Positions 23,431 to 31,747 of a stretch of DNA of 36,596 bases are shown here, one piece after another. The stretch is from Prevotella sp. UBA2850. Lineage in GTDB: Bacteria > Bacteroidota > Bacteroidia > Bacteroidales > Bacteroidaceae. A program made the translations under genes and the position numbers. Under the pieces are notes generated by a model. The model had not been told where the DNA came from and did no database searches. It was given only the letters and a program-made list of their open reading frames with translations. The stretch lies in NCBI GenBank assembly GCA_002350805.1, contig DEFO01000041.1, forward strand, positions 1 through 36,596. The letters run 5' to 3'. Position 1 is the stretch's first letter; each line of letters begins with the position of its first letter.

Positions 23431-23540
23431 TTGTTAACTACTTACAACCCTTCCAGGCATTAATTGGAAATGGTTGCGTATGGAGGAACATTTTGGGGCT
23501 CATCTGAAAGCCTTCTATTGAGCAGAACAGATATCGTTAC

Positions 23541-24608
23541 TTATATCTTAATGAAGACTTTGCGCTTATAGAGCCACCATCCCACAGCCCAGCAGATAAG
23601 TACATAAGTGAGGGCATAGCAGAGAGAGGCCCAATAGGTGTTGAGCACCACGGTATGAATCATGTTGTAGAGCGCGTCGTTTACTCCATACTGCCCGAAG
23701 ACGATGGCCATCACCTCGCTCAGCACATAGAGGAACAGGGGATTCACGCCAAAGACCATGAAAAACGTTGACCAGCGCTGATAACCCTGAATATCAATCA
23801 CATACATCAGAATGCCCTGTAACAACGAGGCCAATCCGCATGTCATGAGCACATAGCTGGGACTCCAGATGCGCTTGTTGAGAGGAAGGCCGAACGAGAG
23901 CAACCAGCCGCCAATGACGAGGATTCCTCCAGCCAACAGGAAACGGAGCACACGTTCGTTGGTGGTCTTCGCCTTCATCATGGCTCGGCCGCACCAGAAA
24001 CCTATCAGTGTATGGGCAATGGCCGATATGGTGCCGAGCAGTCCTTCGGGGTCAACAGGACTCTTGTGATACAGATGGTCGTAGCCCAGTACGGCATCAT
24101 CAATGCGGGCGGCAATATTGGTGGCATCGTAGGCATAGCCGTTACCCGTCAGCAGGATAATGGTATAGACAACCAGCAGTCCGAAGCACACGTGCAGCGT
24201 GTACTTATGGTTCATCGACAAGGCCAGTAGCGATACGACACCATAGCAGATGGCTATGCGCTGCATGACACCCATGATGCGCAAATGGCTCCACCCCCAG
24301 TCGCCACCTAACGCTATTGCGAGCCAGTTGATGCCCAGTCCGATGGCGAAAATCACGATGGTGCGCTTCAGAATCTTACGGGCGGCGGCAGCCGACCACT
24401 GAAACTGATACTTGCGCAACGACAGGTAGGTAGAAATACCCATGATGAAGAGGAAGAAGGGGAACACCAGGTCGCAGGGTGTCATGCCGTTCCACTTCGC
24501 ATGCTGGAGCGTGACAAAGGTGTCGCCGTAACCGTCGTTGACCAATATCATGCCTGCCACGGTGATTCCGCGCAGTACATCGAGCGAAAGAAGACGCTTG
24601 TTACTCAT
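23541..24608 (-). CDS. HGSNAT-like membrane acetyltransferase (DUF5009/DUF1624 type)
   Basis: A 355-residue protein with about 9-10 membrane segments. The start is RLLSLDVLRGITVAGMILVN, typical of the family. QHAKWNGMTPCDLVFP at residues 35-50 matches human HGSNAT, including the His (here His36) that carries acetyl across the membrane in the human enzyme. HGSNAT moves acetyl from cytosolic acetyl-CoA to terminal glucosamine of heparan sulfate outside. By analogy this protein may acetylate amino sugars in the periplasm, though other bacterial acceptors are possible. It begins inside the end of the NAGLU gene (ATGAGTAA overlap), so the two are translationally coupled. An upstream in-frame ATG at 24638 was rejected because it would overlap NAGLU by 38 bp. 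Confidence 0.88.
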   Translation of the reverse strand: MSNKRLLSLDVLRGITVAGMILVNDGYGDTFVTLQHAKWNGMTPCDLVFPFFLFIMGISTYLSLRKYQFQWSAAAARKILKRTIVIFAIGLGINWLAIALGGDWGWSHLRIMGVMQRIAICYGVVSLLALSMNHKYTLHVCFGLLVVYTIILLTGNGYAYDATNIAARIDDAVLGYDHLYHKSPVDPEGLLGTISAIAHTLIGFWCGRAMMKAKTTNERVLRFLLAGGILVIGGWLLSFGLPLNKRIWSPSYVLMTCGLASLLQGILMYVIDIQGYQRWSTFFMVFGVNPLFLYVLSEVMAIVFGQYGVNDALYNMIHTVVLNTYWASLCYALTYVLICWAVGWWLYKRKVFIKI

Positions 24609-26835
24609 AGCTAATGAATTTGATGATGTCGTTGACAATGGCTACCACATCGCCCTCAGGACGAGCAGAGTAAGGATTGTGCAGGAGTGTCCACGGCTCC
24701 TCAAGGGCATAATAGTCGAGTTTCACTTCCTGCGGCAGGGCCATGGCAAAGAGCTCCGAGGCAGTCTTATTGCTGTTCACGCCCGAGCCAAGCATATCGG
24801 GCTGCGGCTGTGTGGCCTGTTCCATTTGTCCGGCCAGCGCTTTGAAGTAAGCCTCCCATCGCTTGGCGTAGAAATCTTTCAGCAGGCCTTGCCATTCCTT
24901 GTGCGCATAGTCACGCAGTCCGCCTTCATCGGCACAGGTACGGTTGCCCCAAGTGGTGATCTGCACCCGGGCATTCCATTCGTACAAATTGCTTTCCTCC
25001 GAGTTGCTGCCACATTGGCGAGCAGCCTCAATCCAGTGACCCAGTCGGAACTCGCTGCGCGTACCGAGCAGGCGGTCTTGCAAATGCAGCATATCCATAA
25101 ACCGCTTGGCCTCTTTGTCGAACTGCTTGCGCGAGAAGGCCTTGTAGGCGGCTATCACACGATGATACTGGATGCGAGCCTGGTCGGCCAGAGCCTGACG
25201 GACAATGTCCACCAAATCGTACTCAAAATTGTTGTTTCCCTTGTACTCAGTGGCTACACTGGCCATCAGCTGCGCGGCCTTCCGGGTGTCGTCGGGGTCA
25301 TAATAGTTGCGCATTTTCGACCAGCTGCTGGCCTGGAAATTATTAAGCGTGGGCCGCCCGCAGAAGATGCTCTCGTGAGGACCCTGCTGGTTGTTGCCCA
25401 CCGGACAGTTGTAGATGCTGTTGGCCAATATCTGCCAGGCCTGCTGAACGGCAGGATGGTCTGCACCATAGCGGGCTTTCACATAGGCCTTCACCCAGTC
25501 TTCTTTCTTCACTTGCCCTTGACGCCAAGGCAGTTCGCTCATCAGTTCGAACATGATGGGATTGTTTTCAGAGCCTTCCATCGTGAAGCCGATGCCTTTG
25601 AGATGCTCGGCAAACTGGCTGGAAGCCAGATGGAAATTGGCAAGCAACTGGTCCATGCGTCCGTGCAATCCGACATTGGCTCCGAAATTCTCCAACAGGC
25701 AGAAGAGCCACGGATGCTGCTTGTAGCCTTCCTTGCGCTGCCAGATGCTGGGCGCGCCGAACATGGGGCGGCACTCCGAGAAGAGGTCTAGCACCAGCAG
25801 GTCGCCCGCCTTCATGTCGTCGACCATCTGCGGACGCGGATTCTCGGTCCATCCCTGCACTACCCACACGGCCTTGGGATTGACCGCTTTCATGGCCCTC
25901 ATCAGCTGGCGTCCGGCTTCGGCATAGTCGATGCTGGCGTCATCGTTGCTCTCATGGAAGGGATCCATCGAATAGTAGTCCGACTTGCCGTAAAGCCGTG
26001 TGAGCTCCTGATAATATAAGGTGGCAATCTCGTTGAAGCGCGGGTCGGTAGGCAGCAGGTTGGCAGGCCGCTGATAACCGTTCCACAAGCCTCCGTCGGT
26101 CACATTCAGGTTCAAACGCTCCTTGGCATCGTGGGGCATCATGCCGCAATAGCCTGGAAGGACAGGATGCATGCCGTACTCTTTCATTCGCTTAAGTATC
26201 AGCTTCTGCAGCTTCTCCTGACGGGCATACCAGGAGAGCGGAAGTGGCCCGCCCCACCCTTCGAGGTTGTTCATTTCCCACCAGGCGAGAAATGCCGGAC
26301 CGGCAATGAAGCGTCCGATTTCCTCCTCGCTGTAACCCAGCTTGAGCAGCATGTTGCGCCACACGCACTCTTCACCCACGATGGCCAGCGGAAGATTCAC
26401 CCCGTGAAGCGCCATCCAGTCGATCTCGCGCTCCCAGCGTGCCCAGTCCCAGAAGGCCATTGAGTAAGAGAATGTGCAATAATTGAAATCGTAGCGCAAG
26501 GTGAGGTTGGTCTCATGGCGCTCCGTTTTCTCCACCCGTGGCAGCGTGGCGGGCAAGTGGGCCTGCATCTGGTTCCACGAGAGATGAATGCCGCAATAGT
26601 ATTTCAGATACCAGTTGATGCCTACGGCTGCGTTGACCCACGTATTGGCCTTGATGGCGACGCGGTTGCCAGCCTGGCCAATCTCAAAGAAATCTTGCCG
26701 GGAAGTGTTTTTCACGATCTCCACCTTGAATTTCTTGGATGCACCGCGGTCGATACGCTCCAAGAGTTGGTCGATGGGCGTTGCCGATGCGCTGAGTATC
26801 AACAGAGAAAATAGAAAAGTAAAAAAGTGCTTCAT
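24601..26835 (-). CDS. alpha-N-acetylglucosaminidase (GH89, NAGLU-like)
   Basis: A 744-residue secreted glycosidase of family GH89. Residues 1-18 are a signal peptide ending ASA before TPIDQ. The N-terminal small domain is followed by the barrel with LTLRYDFNYCTFSYSMAFWDW, LPGYCGMMPHDAKERL, the acid/base Glu295 in DPFHESNDD and the probable nucleophile Glu420 in MEGSENNPIMFELMSELPW, which aligns with Glu446 of human NAGLU. The C-terminal helical domain is complete. The enzyme removes terminal alpha-linked GlcNAc, as on heparan-sulfate fragments or some mucin glycans. It has a full promoter and overlaps the HGSNAT-like gene by 8 bp. Confidence 0.95.
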   Translation of the reverse strand: MKHFFTFLFSLLILSASATPIDQLLERIDRGASKKFKVEIVKNTSRQDFFEIGQAGNRVAIKANTWVNAAVGINWYLKYYCGIHLSWNQMQAHLPATLPRVEKTERHETNLTLRYDFNYCTFSYSMAFWDWARWEREIDWMALHGVNLPLAIVGEECVWRNMLLKLGYSEEEIGRFIAGPAFLAWWEMNNLEGWGGPLPLSWYARQEKLQKLILKRMKEYGMHPVLPGYCGMMPHDAKERLNLNVTDGGLWNGYQRPANLLPTDPRFNEIATLYYQELTRLYGKSDYYSMDPFHESNDDASIDYAEAGRQLMRAMKAVNPKAVWVVQGWTENPRPQMVDDMKAGDLLVLDLFSECRPMFGAPSIWQRKEGYKQHPWLFCLLENFGANVGLHGRMDQLLANFHLASSQFAEHLKGIGFTMEGSENNPIMFELMSELPWRQGQVKKEDWVKAYVKARYGADHPAVQQAWQILANSIYNCPVGNNQQGPHESIFCGRPTLNNFQASSWSKMRNYYDPDDTRKAAQLMASVATEYKGNNNFEYDLVDIVRQALADQARIQYHRVIAAYKAFSRKQFDKEAKRFMDMLHLQDRLLGTRSEFRLGHWIEAARQCGSNSEESNLYEWNARVQITTWGNRTCADEGGLRDYAHKEWQGLLKDFYAKRWEAYFKALAGQMEQATQPQPDMLGSGVNSNKTASELFAMALPQEVKLDYYALEEPWTLLHNPYSARPEGDVVAIVNDIIKFISYE

Positions 26836-26854
26836 GATTCAAATGAATTTTCTG

Positions 26855-26884
26855 CAAAGATACGAATTAATTGACAATAGGCAA
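26855..26884 (-). promoter_or_regulatory. promoter of the NAGLU-HGSNAT operon
   Basis: On the minus strand TTG (26884-26882), a 19-bp spacer and TATCTTTG (26862-26855). The leader to ATG 26835 is about 14-20 nt. Confidence 0.75.
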
Positions 26885-26905
26885 CTGAGAATTGACAAAT
26901 ATTTG

Positions 26906-26913
26906 TAATTTTG
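26906..26913 (+). promoter_or_regulatory. -7 box before the EamA transporter gene
   Basis: TAATTTTG fits TAnnTTTG and lies 9 bp before ATG 26923, so the leader would be very short. No TTG at the right spacing was found. Confidence 0.4.
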
Positions 26914-26922
26914 CAGCGGAAA

Positions 26923-27858
26923 ATGAAATACTTAGGCGAATTGATATCTTTGGGCGTGGCCTTTTCGTGGACGATAGCCGCGCTGGCAAGCGAGATAGGT
27001 AGCAAGAGGCTGGGCGTCTTCGTGATGAACGTGTGGCGCATGGCCCTGGCGCTGTTGTTCTCGATGCTGCTGATGTGGCTCACGCTGGGGCAGCCCTATC
27101 CGGTTTACGCCGGTCACGAGACGTGGATGTGGCTGCTGTTGTCGGGCGTGGTGGGCTATTTCTTCGGCGACTGGTGCCTGTTCAACAGCTATCTGACCAT
27201 CGGCTCGCGCTTCGGACAGTTGTTCATGACGCTGGCGCCTATGTTTGCAGCCCTCTCGGCCTGGGTGATGCTAGGGCAGACACTCTCGTGGAAAGCCCTG
27301 TTGGCCATGGCGGTGACGCTTGCCGGTATTGCCATCTCTATTCTCGGCAGAAGCAGCGGCCATAAGGTGTCTTTGCAACTGCCAACAAAAGGTATTCTCT
27401 ACGGCATTGGCGCCGGAATGGGACAAGGTGTAGGACTGGTGCTGAGCAAGATAGGACTGGACCACTACACCAGCGATGTGCCTGCCCAGGTGCTGCCTGC
27501 TGTCGTTGACTATCTGCCCTTTGGCTCCAACCTCATCCGTTGTGTGGCTGGTCTGGCTTGCTTCGGACTCTGGCTGTTGATGCGTGGCGAGGCCAAGCAG
27601 ATGAAAACCAGCATTCACGAGCACCGGGGCATGCTGGCCATGCTCATCGCCGTCTTCTCCGGACCGTTCATCGGCGTGGGATTCTCGCTGATGGCCGTGC
27701 AATACACGGCTGCGGGCATAGCCAGCACCATCATGGCCATGACGCCCATCTTGATATTGCTGCCGTCGCGCTGGCTCTTCCACCAGCCCATCACGGCGAA
27801 AGGTGTGGTGGGTGCCGTCATCTCGTGCATAGGCGTCTCGCTGTTCTTCCTGTTGTAA
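26923..27858 (+). CDS. EamA/DMT family transporter
   Basis: A 311-residue inner-membrane protein with about ten membrane segments in two EamA halves (residues about 3-140 and 155-305). Features of the family are GELISLGVAFSWTIAALASE, VGYFFGDWCLFNSYL, GSRFGQLFMTLAPMFAALSAWV in the first half and the parallel GVGFSLMAVQYTAAGIASTIMAMTPI in the second. DMT exporters move amino acids, nucleotide sugars or metabolites; the substrate is not visible here. I chose ATG 26923 because an upstream TTG at 26911 overlaps the -7 box. It ends in a region of tandem repeats. Confidence 0.9.
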   Translation: MKYLGELISLGVAFSWTIAALASEIGSKRLGVFVMNVWRMALALLFSMLLMWLTLGQPYPVYAGHETWMWLLLSGVVGYFFGDWCLFNSYLTIGSRFGQLFMTLAPMFAALSAWVMLGQTLSWKALLAMAVTLAGIAISILGRSSGHKVSLQLPTKGILYGIGAGMGQGVGLVLSKIGLDHYTSDVPAQVLPAVVDYLPFGSNLIRCVAGLACFGLWLLMRGEAKQMKTSIHEHRGMLAMLIAVFSGPFIGVGFSLMAVQYTAAGIASTIMAMTPILILLPSRWLFHQPITAKGVVGAVISCIGVSLFFLL

Positions 27859-27965
27859 GAACAGCCGCGAAATCATGATTAAGATAATTCGGAGGATTCT
27901 GAATATTCGGAGGATTCTGAGTATTCGGAGAATTCGGTTGTGAGAACAGCCGAGAAATCATGGTC
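27859..27965. repeat. 22-bp direct repeat flanking an 18-bp tandem array
   Basis: GAACAGCCGCGAAATCATG (27859-27877) recurs at 27944-27962 with one change, 85 bp apart. Between them three 18-bp units of ATTCGGAGGATTCTGAAT type run 27887-27940; the unit junctions make near-palindromes such as TCTGAATATTCGGA. The first copy begins just after the EamA stop codon, overlapping its last bases. Confidence 0.75.
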
Positions 27966-27981
27966 ACTAAAATAGAATCGT

Positions 27982-28126
27982 CCTTTAGGAAACTGGAGCA
28001 GCCTTCTAGCTCGCTAGAGTTGCCCTCTAGGAAGCTGGAGTTGCTCTCCAGGAAGCTGGAGTTGCTCTGGAAAACTGGAGCAGCCCTCTGGAAAGCTAAA
28101 GCTGCTCTCCAGCATGCAGGAACAGC
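27982..28126. repeat. 21-bp hairpin tandem array, seven units
   Basis: Seven units (six of 21 bp, one of 19) of the form CCTCTAGGAAGCTGGAGTTGC. The end of one unit pairs with the start of the next around a 5-nt loop: CTAGAG-TTGCC-CTCTAG (28014-28030) and CTGGAG-TTGCT-CTCCAG (28035-28051) are perfect, and the junctions at 27993 and 28075 pair with G-U wobbles. The array ends 3 bp before the stop codon of the opposing receptor gene. A 16-bp stretch at 28075-28090 is found exactly at 11445-11460 in reverse. Confidence 0.85.
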
Positions 28127-28129
28127 CTC

Positions 28130-31072
28130 CTACTGCCAAACCATGATACCTGCTCTGCTTTTCCGTTGCTTTGGCATCGTGTTGAAACGGTAGCTGACGC
28201 TGAGCATGGCATAGCGGGGAATGACATTATTGAATGTCTCGGTGCGGCCTTGCTCATTGATGTTGAACTGGCGGTTCTTGAGGTTGCCCAGCAGGTCGGT
28301 GCCTTTCAGCGTGAAGATGAGACTACCCTTCAAGAATGTCTTCGAGAGACTGGCATTCCAAATCAGCTCGTCGGTATTCATTTCGCTGGCACTATAGCCG
28401 CGATGAGAGAAGTTGGTGAGGTCGGTCGAGAGCTGTAGCTTCCAGGGCAACGCCAGGAGTGCATTCACGCCATAGCTGAAATCGCCTGCGTGAATGGTCT
28501 TGAAGTCTGCACGGTCGCCCTTCGTATAATTATAGGTACCCGAGCCGTTGAATGTGAGCTCGCTATTGGCTCCCACCCTCCATCTGACGGTAAGACGGTC
28601 GCTCAAGCTACTGTTGTTCACCGTGTTACGCTGACTCTCGTTCTGTCCGGCAATCGTAGCCAGGTCGACACTGTGCTGGTAATTGAAACTGGTTTGATTC
28701 TCAAACGACAATGTCTTTTTATTATTAGCCATCCATCCGATTCCGCGACCAACCGTCATGCTGACATTGGTATTCCAGTTGCCGTTCACGTTGGTAGGTT
28801 GAGTTGTCTGCACACCGGTTTCCTTGTCGTACACCATGCTATATGCCACTTGGTTGTCCATACGTGTATAGTTGAAGCTGAAGTTGAGCATACCCATGCT
28901 TTTGTTCCAGTTGTTGTTCCATACGGCATTCAGATGATAGTTACGGCTGTTTTTCAAGTTGGGATTGCCCAGTCTGACATTCAGCGGGTTACTGTCGTCA
29001 CGGTAGTCGATGAGCGACAACATGTCGGGAGCCGTTGTGTTGATATCTGCATTCAATCCGATAAACAACAGTCCATCTTTGTCGGACTTACGATAGTTAA
29101 CACGCAAAGAAGGATTGAAAAACAAGTTGTTTTGGTCTACTCTCGACTCGCGCTGACGGAAGTAGTTCATGTCTCTTTTCACCCAGGCCAATGGCAGCGT
29201 GAGTGCAAACAACAGGTCGCCCGATGTAGGGAGAAACATACCTTGTGTAACTTCTTTTTTGTTCTCAATGGGCTTCCATCTAAGGTCGGCCGACACCATG
29301 TGGATGAAGCTGCGGCTATCGTAGTTGTAGCTGTTGGCATCGTCGATGATGTCGCGCATCACGTCGCGAGCCGAGGGCAGCATGTGGAGCGTTGTGCTGT
29401 CATTCCCGGCCAGCCGGTCCAGTCGGTAGAGCATGCTTTCATTGCTGTTATATTGGTATCCAAAACTATAGTTGAGACCTATGCCATGCCTGCCCAGCGC
29501 ATAGTCGTAGCCGGCCGACACATTGACGTTGGTGCTGTTTGAGGGAGCCGGATTGTATTCATGGCGGAAGTCGCGCATATCGTTTTTGGGATATCTGAGG
29601 TCGTTCAGCGAGAATCGGTCGTTCTTTTGGTGGCTGTGGTTGAAGGTCAGGCTTGTCTTGAGCATGTCGCTGCCCACCTTGAAGTTGGCCATGATGTTGG
29701 CCATGGCATTGTTTGACGACGTTTCCGACTCGCTGGCACTCTTCATCATATTCAGTGTCAGGTCATGATAGCGCTCGGGATGGTTGAAAACGTCGTGCAG
29801 GATGTCAGTATACGTGCTGGGGTCTTGGTCGAAACTGGCTGAGAGACTATTGCTGTAGGTTTTCCCGCTATTGTAATTGTAGCTGATGTTTCCGTTGGCA
29901 TGCAGCCCTTTGGGAGAGGCGACGAAGAAGATATTGTTGCTCCAGCTGATGTTGCGGTTGCGCGAGTTGTTGGAACTGCGGCCATAGGTATCGCCGCCGG
30001 TCAGATAAGTCTGCGAGGAGGTCCAATTTTCGTTGGCCGCATTGTTGTGCGAGTAAGTAGAACTGGCGCTCACGTATAAGGGATCGGTGTACTCGCCATA
30101 GCCATACGAAAGTCCGTAACTGCGGTTGGTATTCACACCCGTTGGATTCTGCATGGCCATGATCATGTCACTCGTTATAGGAACGCCCATAGGCATATCT
30201 CCTATATCATTCACGTTGTTGGCACGTGCCGTGATGCCCAGCGTAGATTTCCCGCGCGCTGCCCGCAGCATGCCATCGGCCAGGAAACGGTTGTCGGTGC
30301 CTCCTCCTAAACGGAAGTTGCCCATGACGCTGCGCTGGTATTGCTTCTTCAGCCTCACATCCATCACGTATTGCCGGTCGCCCATGTCGCGGCCCATCAT
30401 CTCGGTGTCTTTTCCGTCGCGGTCGAACACCTTTACTTTATTCACGGTATAGGCGGGCAGGTTCTTCAGCGCTGCCTTCGGATCGCCGGCAAAGAAATCT
30501 CTTCCATCCACCAACAGGCTTTCAATCTTACGTCCGTTCACCTTGATCTCGCCATCGCTGCTCATCTCCGCACCAGGAAACTGAGCTATCAGCGCATCGA
30601 GCATCGACCCTTCGGCCAGTTTGAAGGCGTCGGCGTTGAACACCACTGTGTCGCCGCGCATCACCATCTTGATCTTTGTGCCCGTGACTACCACCTCGTT
30701 CAGCAGCTTCGAGTCAGGATTCATCTTCAGCATGCCCAGGTTCACTTCGGTTTGCCGGTTCTGCTTGATCTCAAAAGGGGTGTCGAGCGTCTCGTATCCT
30801 ACCGACGTAAGACGCAGAATGAACTTTCCTTTTCCCGTGAATGAAATGGTGGTTCCCCATGCTTGAATCATCATCGTAGTATCTTCCTGGGCAACAACAG
30901 TCTTGACGACAGTACTGTCGGCGGTCATCAATGTGGCTGTGTAATTCCAGATAGACACTTTGTCTTGTGCATCGATGACTGCAAACCTTACCTTTCGTTG
31001 CGGTCCTTGCGCCCAGATGACGGCTGAGGAAACAAGGAGCATAAGCAGCAGGGGAATTCTGCGGTATTTCAT
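28130..31072 (-). CDS. TonB-type outer-membrane beta-barrel protein
   Basis: A 980-residue outer-membrane protein. Residues 1-20 are a signal peptide ending VIWAQ. A carboxypeptidase-regulatory-like beta-sandwich follows (residues about 25-125), then a plug-like segment with NEVVVTGTKIKMVMRGDTVVFNADAF, LVDGRDFFAGDP and VNKVKVFDRDG. From about residue 220 the rest is beta-strand-rich barrel with alternating aromatic residues. This matches the outer-membrane beta-barrel family (OMP_b-brl_3), TonB-receptor relatives without a SusD partner. No SusD gene is near, so it is not a typical glycan-uptake pair; cargo is unknown. Start ATG 31072 gives the best signal peptide; ATG 31093 is possible. Confidence 0.88.
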   Translation of the reverse strand: MKYRRIPLLLMLLVSSAVIWAQGPQRKVRFAVIDAQDKVSIWNYTATLMTADSTVVKTVVAQEDTTMMIQAWGTTISFTGKGKFILRLTSVGYETLDTPFEIKQNRQTEVNLGMLKMNPDSKLLNEVVVTGTKIKMVMRGDTVVFNADAFKLAEGSMLDALIAQFPGAEMSSDGEIKVNGRKIESLLVDGRDFFAGDPKAALKNLPAYTVNKVKVFDRDGKDTEMMGRDMGDRQYVMDVRLKKQYQRSVMGNFRLGGGTDNRFLADGMLRAARGKSTLGITARANNVNDIGDMPMGVPITSDMIMAMQNPTGVNTNRSYGLSYGYGEYTDPLYVSASSTYSHNNAANENWTSSQTYLTGGDTYGRSSNNSRNRNISWSNNIFFVASPKGLHANGNISYNYNSGKTYSNSLSASFDQDPSTYTDILHDVFNHPERYHDLTLNMMKSASESETSSNNAMANIMANFKVGSDMLKTSLTFNHSHQKNDRFSLNDLRYPKNDMRDFRHEYNPAPSNSTNVNVSAGYDYALGRHGIGLNYSFGYQYNSNESMLYRLDRLAGNDSTTLHMLPSARDVMRDIIDDANSYNYDSRSFIHMVSADLRWKPIENKKEVTQGMFLPTSGDLLFALTLPLAWVKRDMNYFRQRESRVDQNNLFFNPSLRVNYRKSDKDGLLFIGLNADINTTAPDMLSLIDYRDDSNPLNVRLGNPNLKNSRNYHLNAVWNNNWNKSMGMLNFSFNYTRMDNQVAYSMVYDKETGVQTTQPTNVNGNWNTNVSMTVGRGIGWMANNKKTLSFENQTSFNYQHSVDLATIAGQNESQRNTVNNSSLSDRLTVRWRVGANSELTFNGSGTYNYTKGDRADFKTIHAGDFSYGVNALLALPWKLQLSTDLTNFSHRGYSASEMNTDELIWNASLSKTFLKGSLIFTLKGTDLLGNLKNRQFNINEQGRTETFNNVIPRYAMLSVSYRFNTMPKQRKSRAGIMVWQ

Positions 31073-31214
31073 TGTTACGATGGTGGTATACATTATATAA
31101 TTATAAGAAGGCCCCAGAGGCACCATTGTATGGGCAAGCTAAAGCTTTGCAGGCAGAGCTGCCGAGAGAGTGGTTCCGAGGCATGTCAACCATGCCATTT
31201 TGGGGTTTCTCTTA

Positions 31215-31222
31215 CAAAAATA
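31215..31222 (-). promoter_or_regulatory. possible -7 box for the outer-membrane barrel gene
   Basis: TATTTTTG on the minus strand, with a leader of about 140 nt to ATG 31072. The leader contains a hairpin (GGCATG at 31182, CATGCC at 31193). No TTG at -33, so confidence is low. Confidence 0.35.
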
Positions 31223-31296
31223 CACAGAACTAGTCGATATGTGACATGAGTTAACATCTTTTAGCTGAAAACTTTTTTATTCTGCGGCTTTTTGCT

Positions 31297-31304
31297 TATT
31301 TTTG
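31297..31304 (+). promoter_or_regulatory. -7 box for the thioesterase-menF operon
   Basis: TATTTTTG fits the consensus and lies 17 bp before ATG 31322. The -33 region is T-rich without an exact TTG. Confidence 0.5.
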
Positions 31305-31321
31305 CACAAAACTATGGAAAA

Positions 31322-31747
31322 ATGAATGTAGACCGTATTAAAGAAATCATAGAAAGACAGCCCAATCTTTCAACGGCGCTCGGCATGAATTTCATCTCCA
31401 CTCCCGACGATGATTTGTGCATGGCCACCATGAAGGTGGATGAGCGCAACCGTCAACCGTTTGGCTTCTTGAGTGGCGGTGCTTCGCTGGCTCTGGCAGA
31501 GAATGTTGCCGGAGTTGGCTCTTCGTCGCTCTGCCCGGGGAAGATATGCGTGGGCATCAGCGTCAGTGGTAGTCATGTGAAGGCCGTTGCCGAGGGCGAC
31601 ACCGTCACAGCCATGGCCCATCTGGTGCAGAAAGGCCGCAAACTGCACGTATGGAATGTTGAGATTACCGACTCTACCGGCGACATCATCAGCGTCGTAC
31701 ATGTCACCAATTACATCATCAGTCCCAAAAAGGAGAAAACAGAATGA
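31322..31747 (+). CDS. hotdog-fold acyl-CoA thioesterase (likely DHNA-CoA thioesterase)
   Basis: A 141-residue cytosolic PaaI-type hotdog protein. The core is QPFGFLSGGASLALAENVAGVGS, with the catalytic Glu in LAEN. The usual HGG of the loop is SGG here. VGISVSGSHVKAVAEGDTVTAMA is the second family stretch. Menaquinone synthesis needs a thioesterase to release 1,4-dihydroxy-2-naphthoate from CoA, and the gene overlaps menF by 4 bp (ATGA), so this role is the best guess. The protein itself would also fit other acyl-CoA substrates. A longer in-frame start at 31292 was rejected as it covers the -7 box. Confidence 0.85.
   Translation: MNVDRIKEIIERQPNLSTALGMNFISTPDDDLCMATMKVDERNRQPFGFLSGGASLALAENVAGVGSSSLCPGKICVGISVSGSHVKAVAEGDTVTAMAHLVQKGRKLHVWNVEITDSTGDIISVVHVTNYIISPKKEKTE

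Noticed and set aside
27960..28193. 77-codon plus-strand frame over the 21-bp array
   Set aside because: The text (SRKLELL repeated) is simply the tandem repeat translated, and it runs into the receptor gene's end; no start signal.
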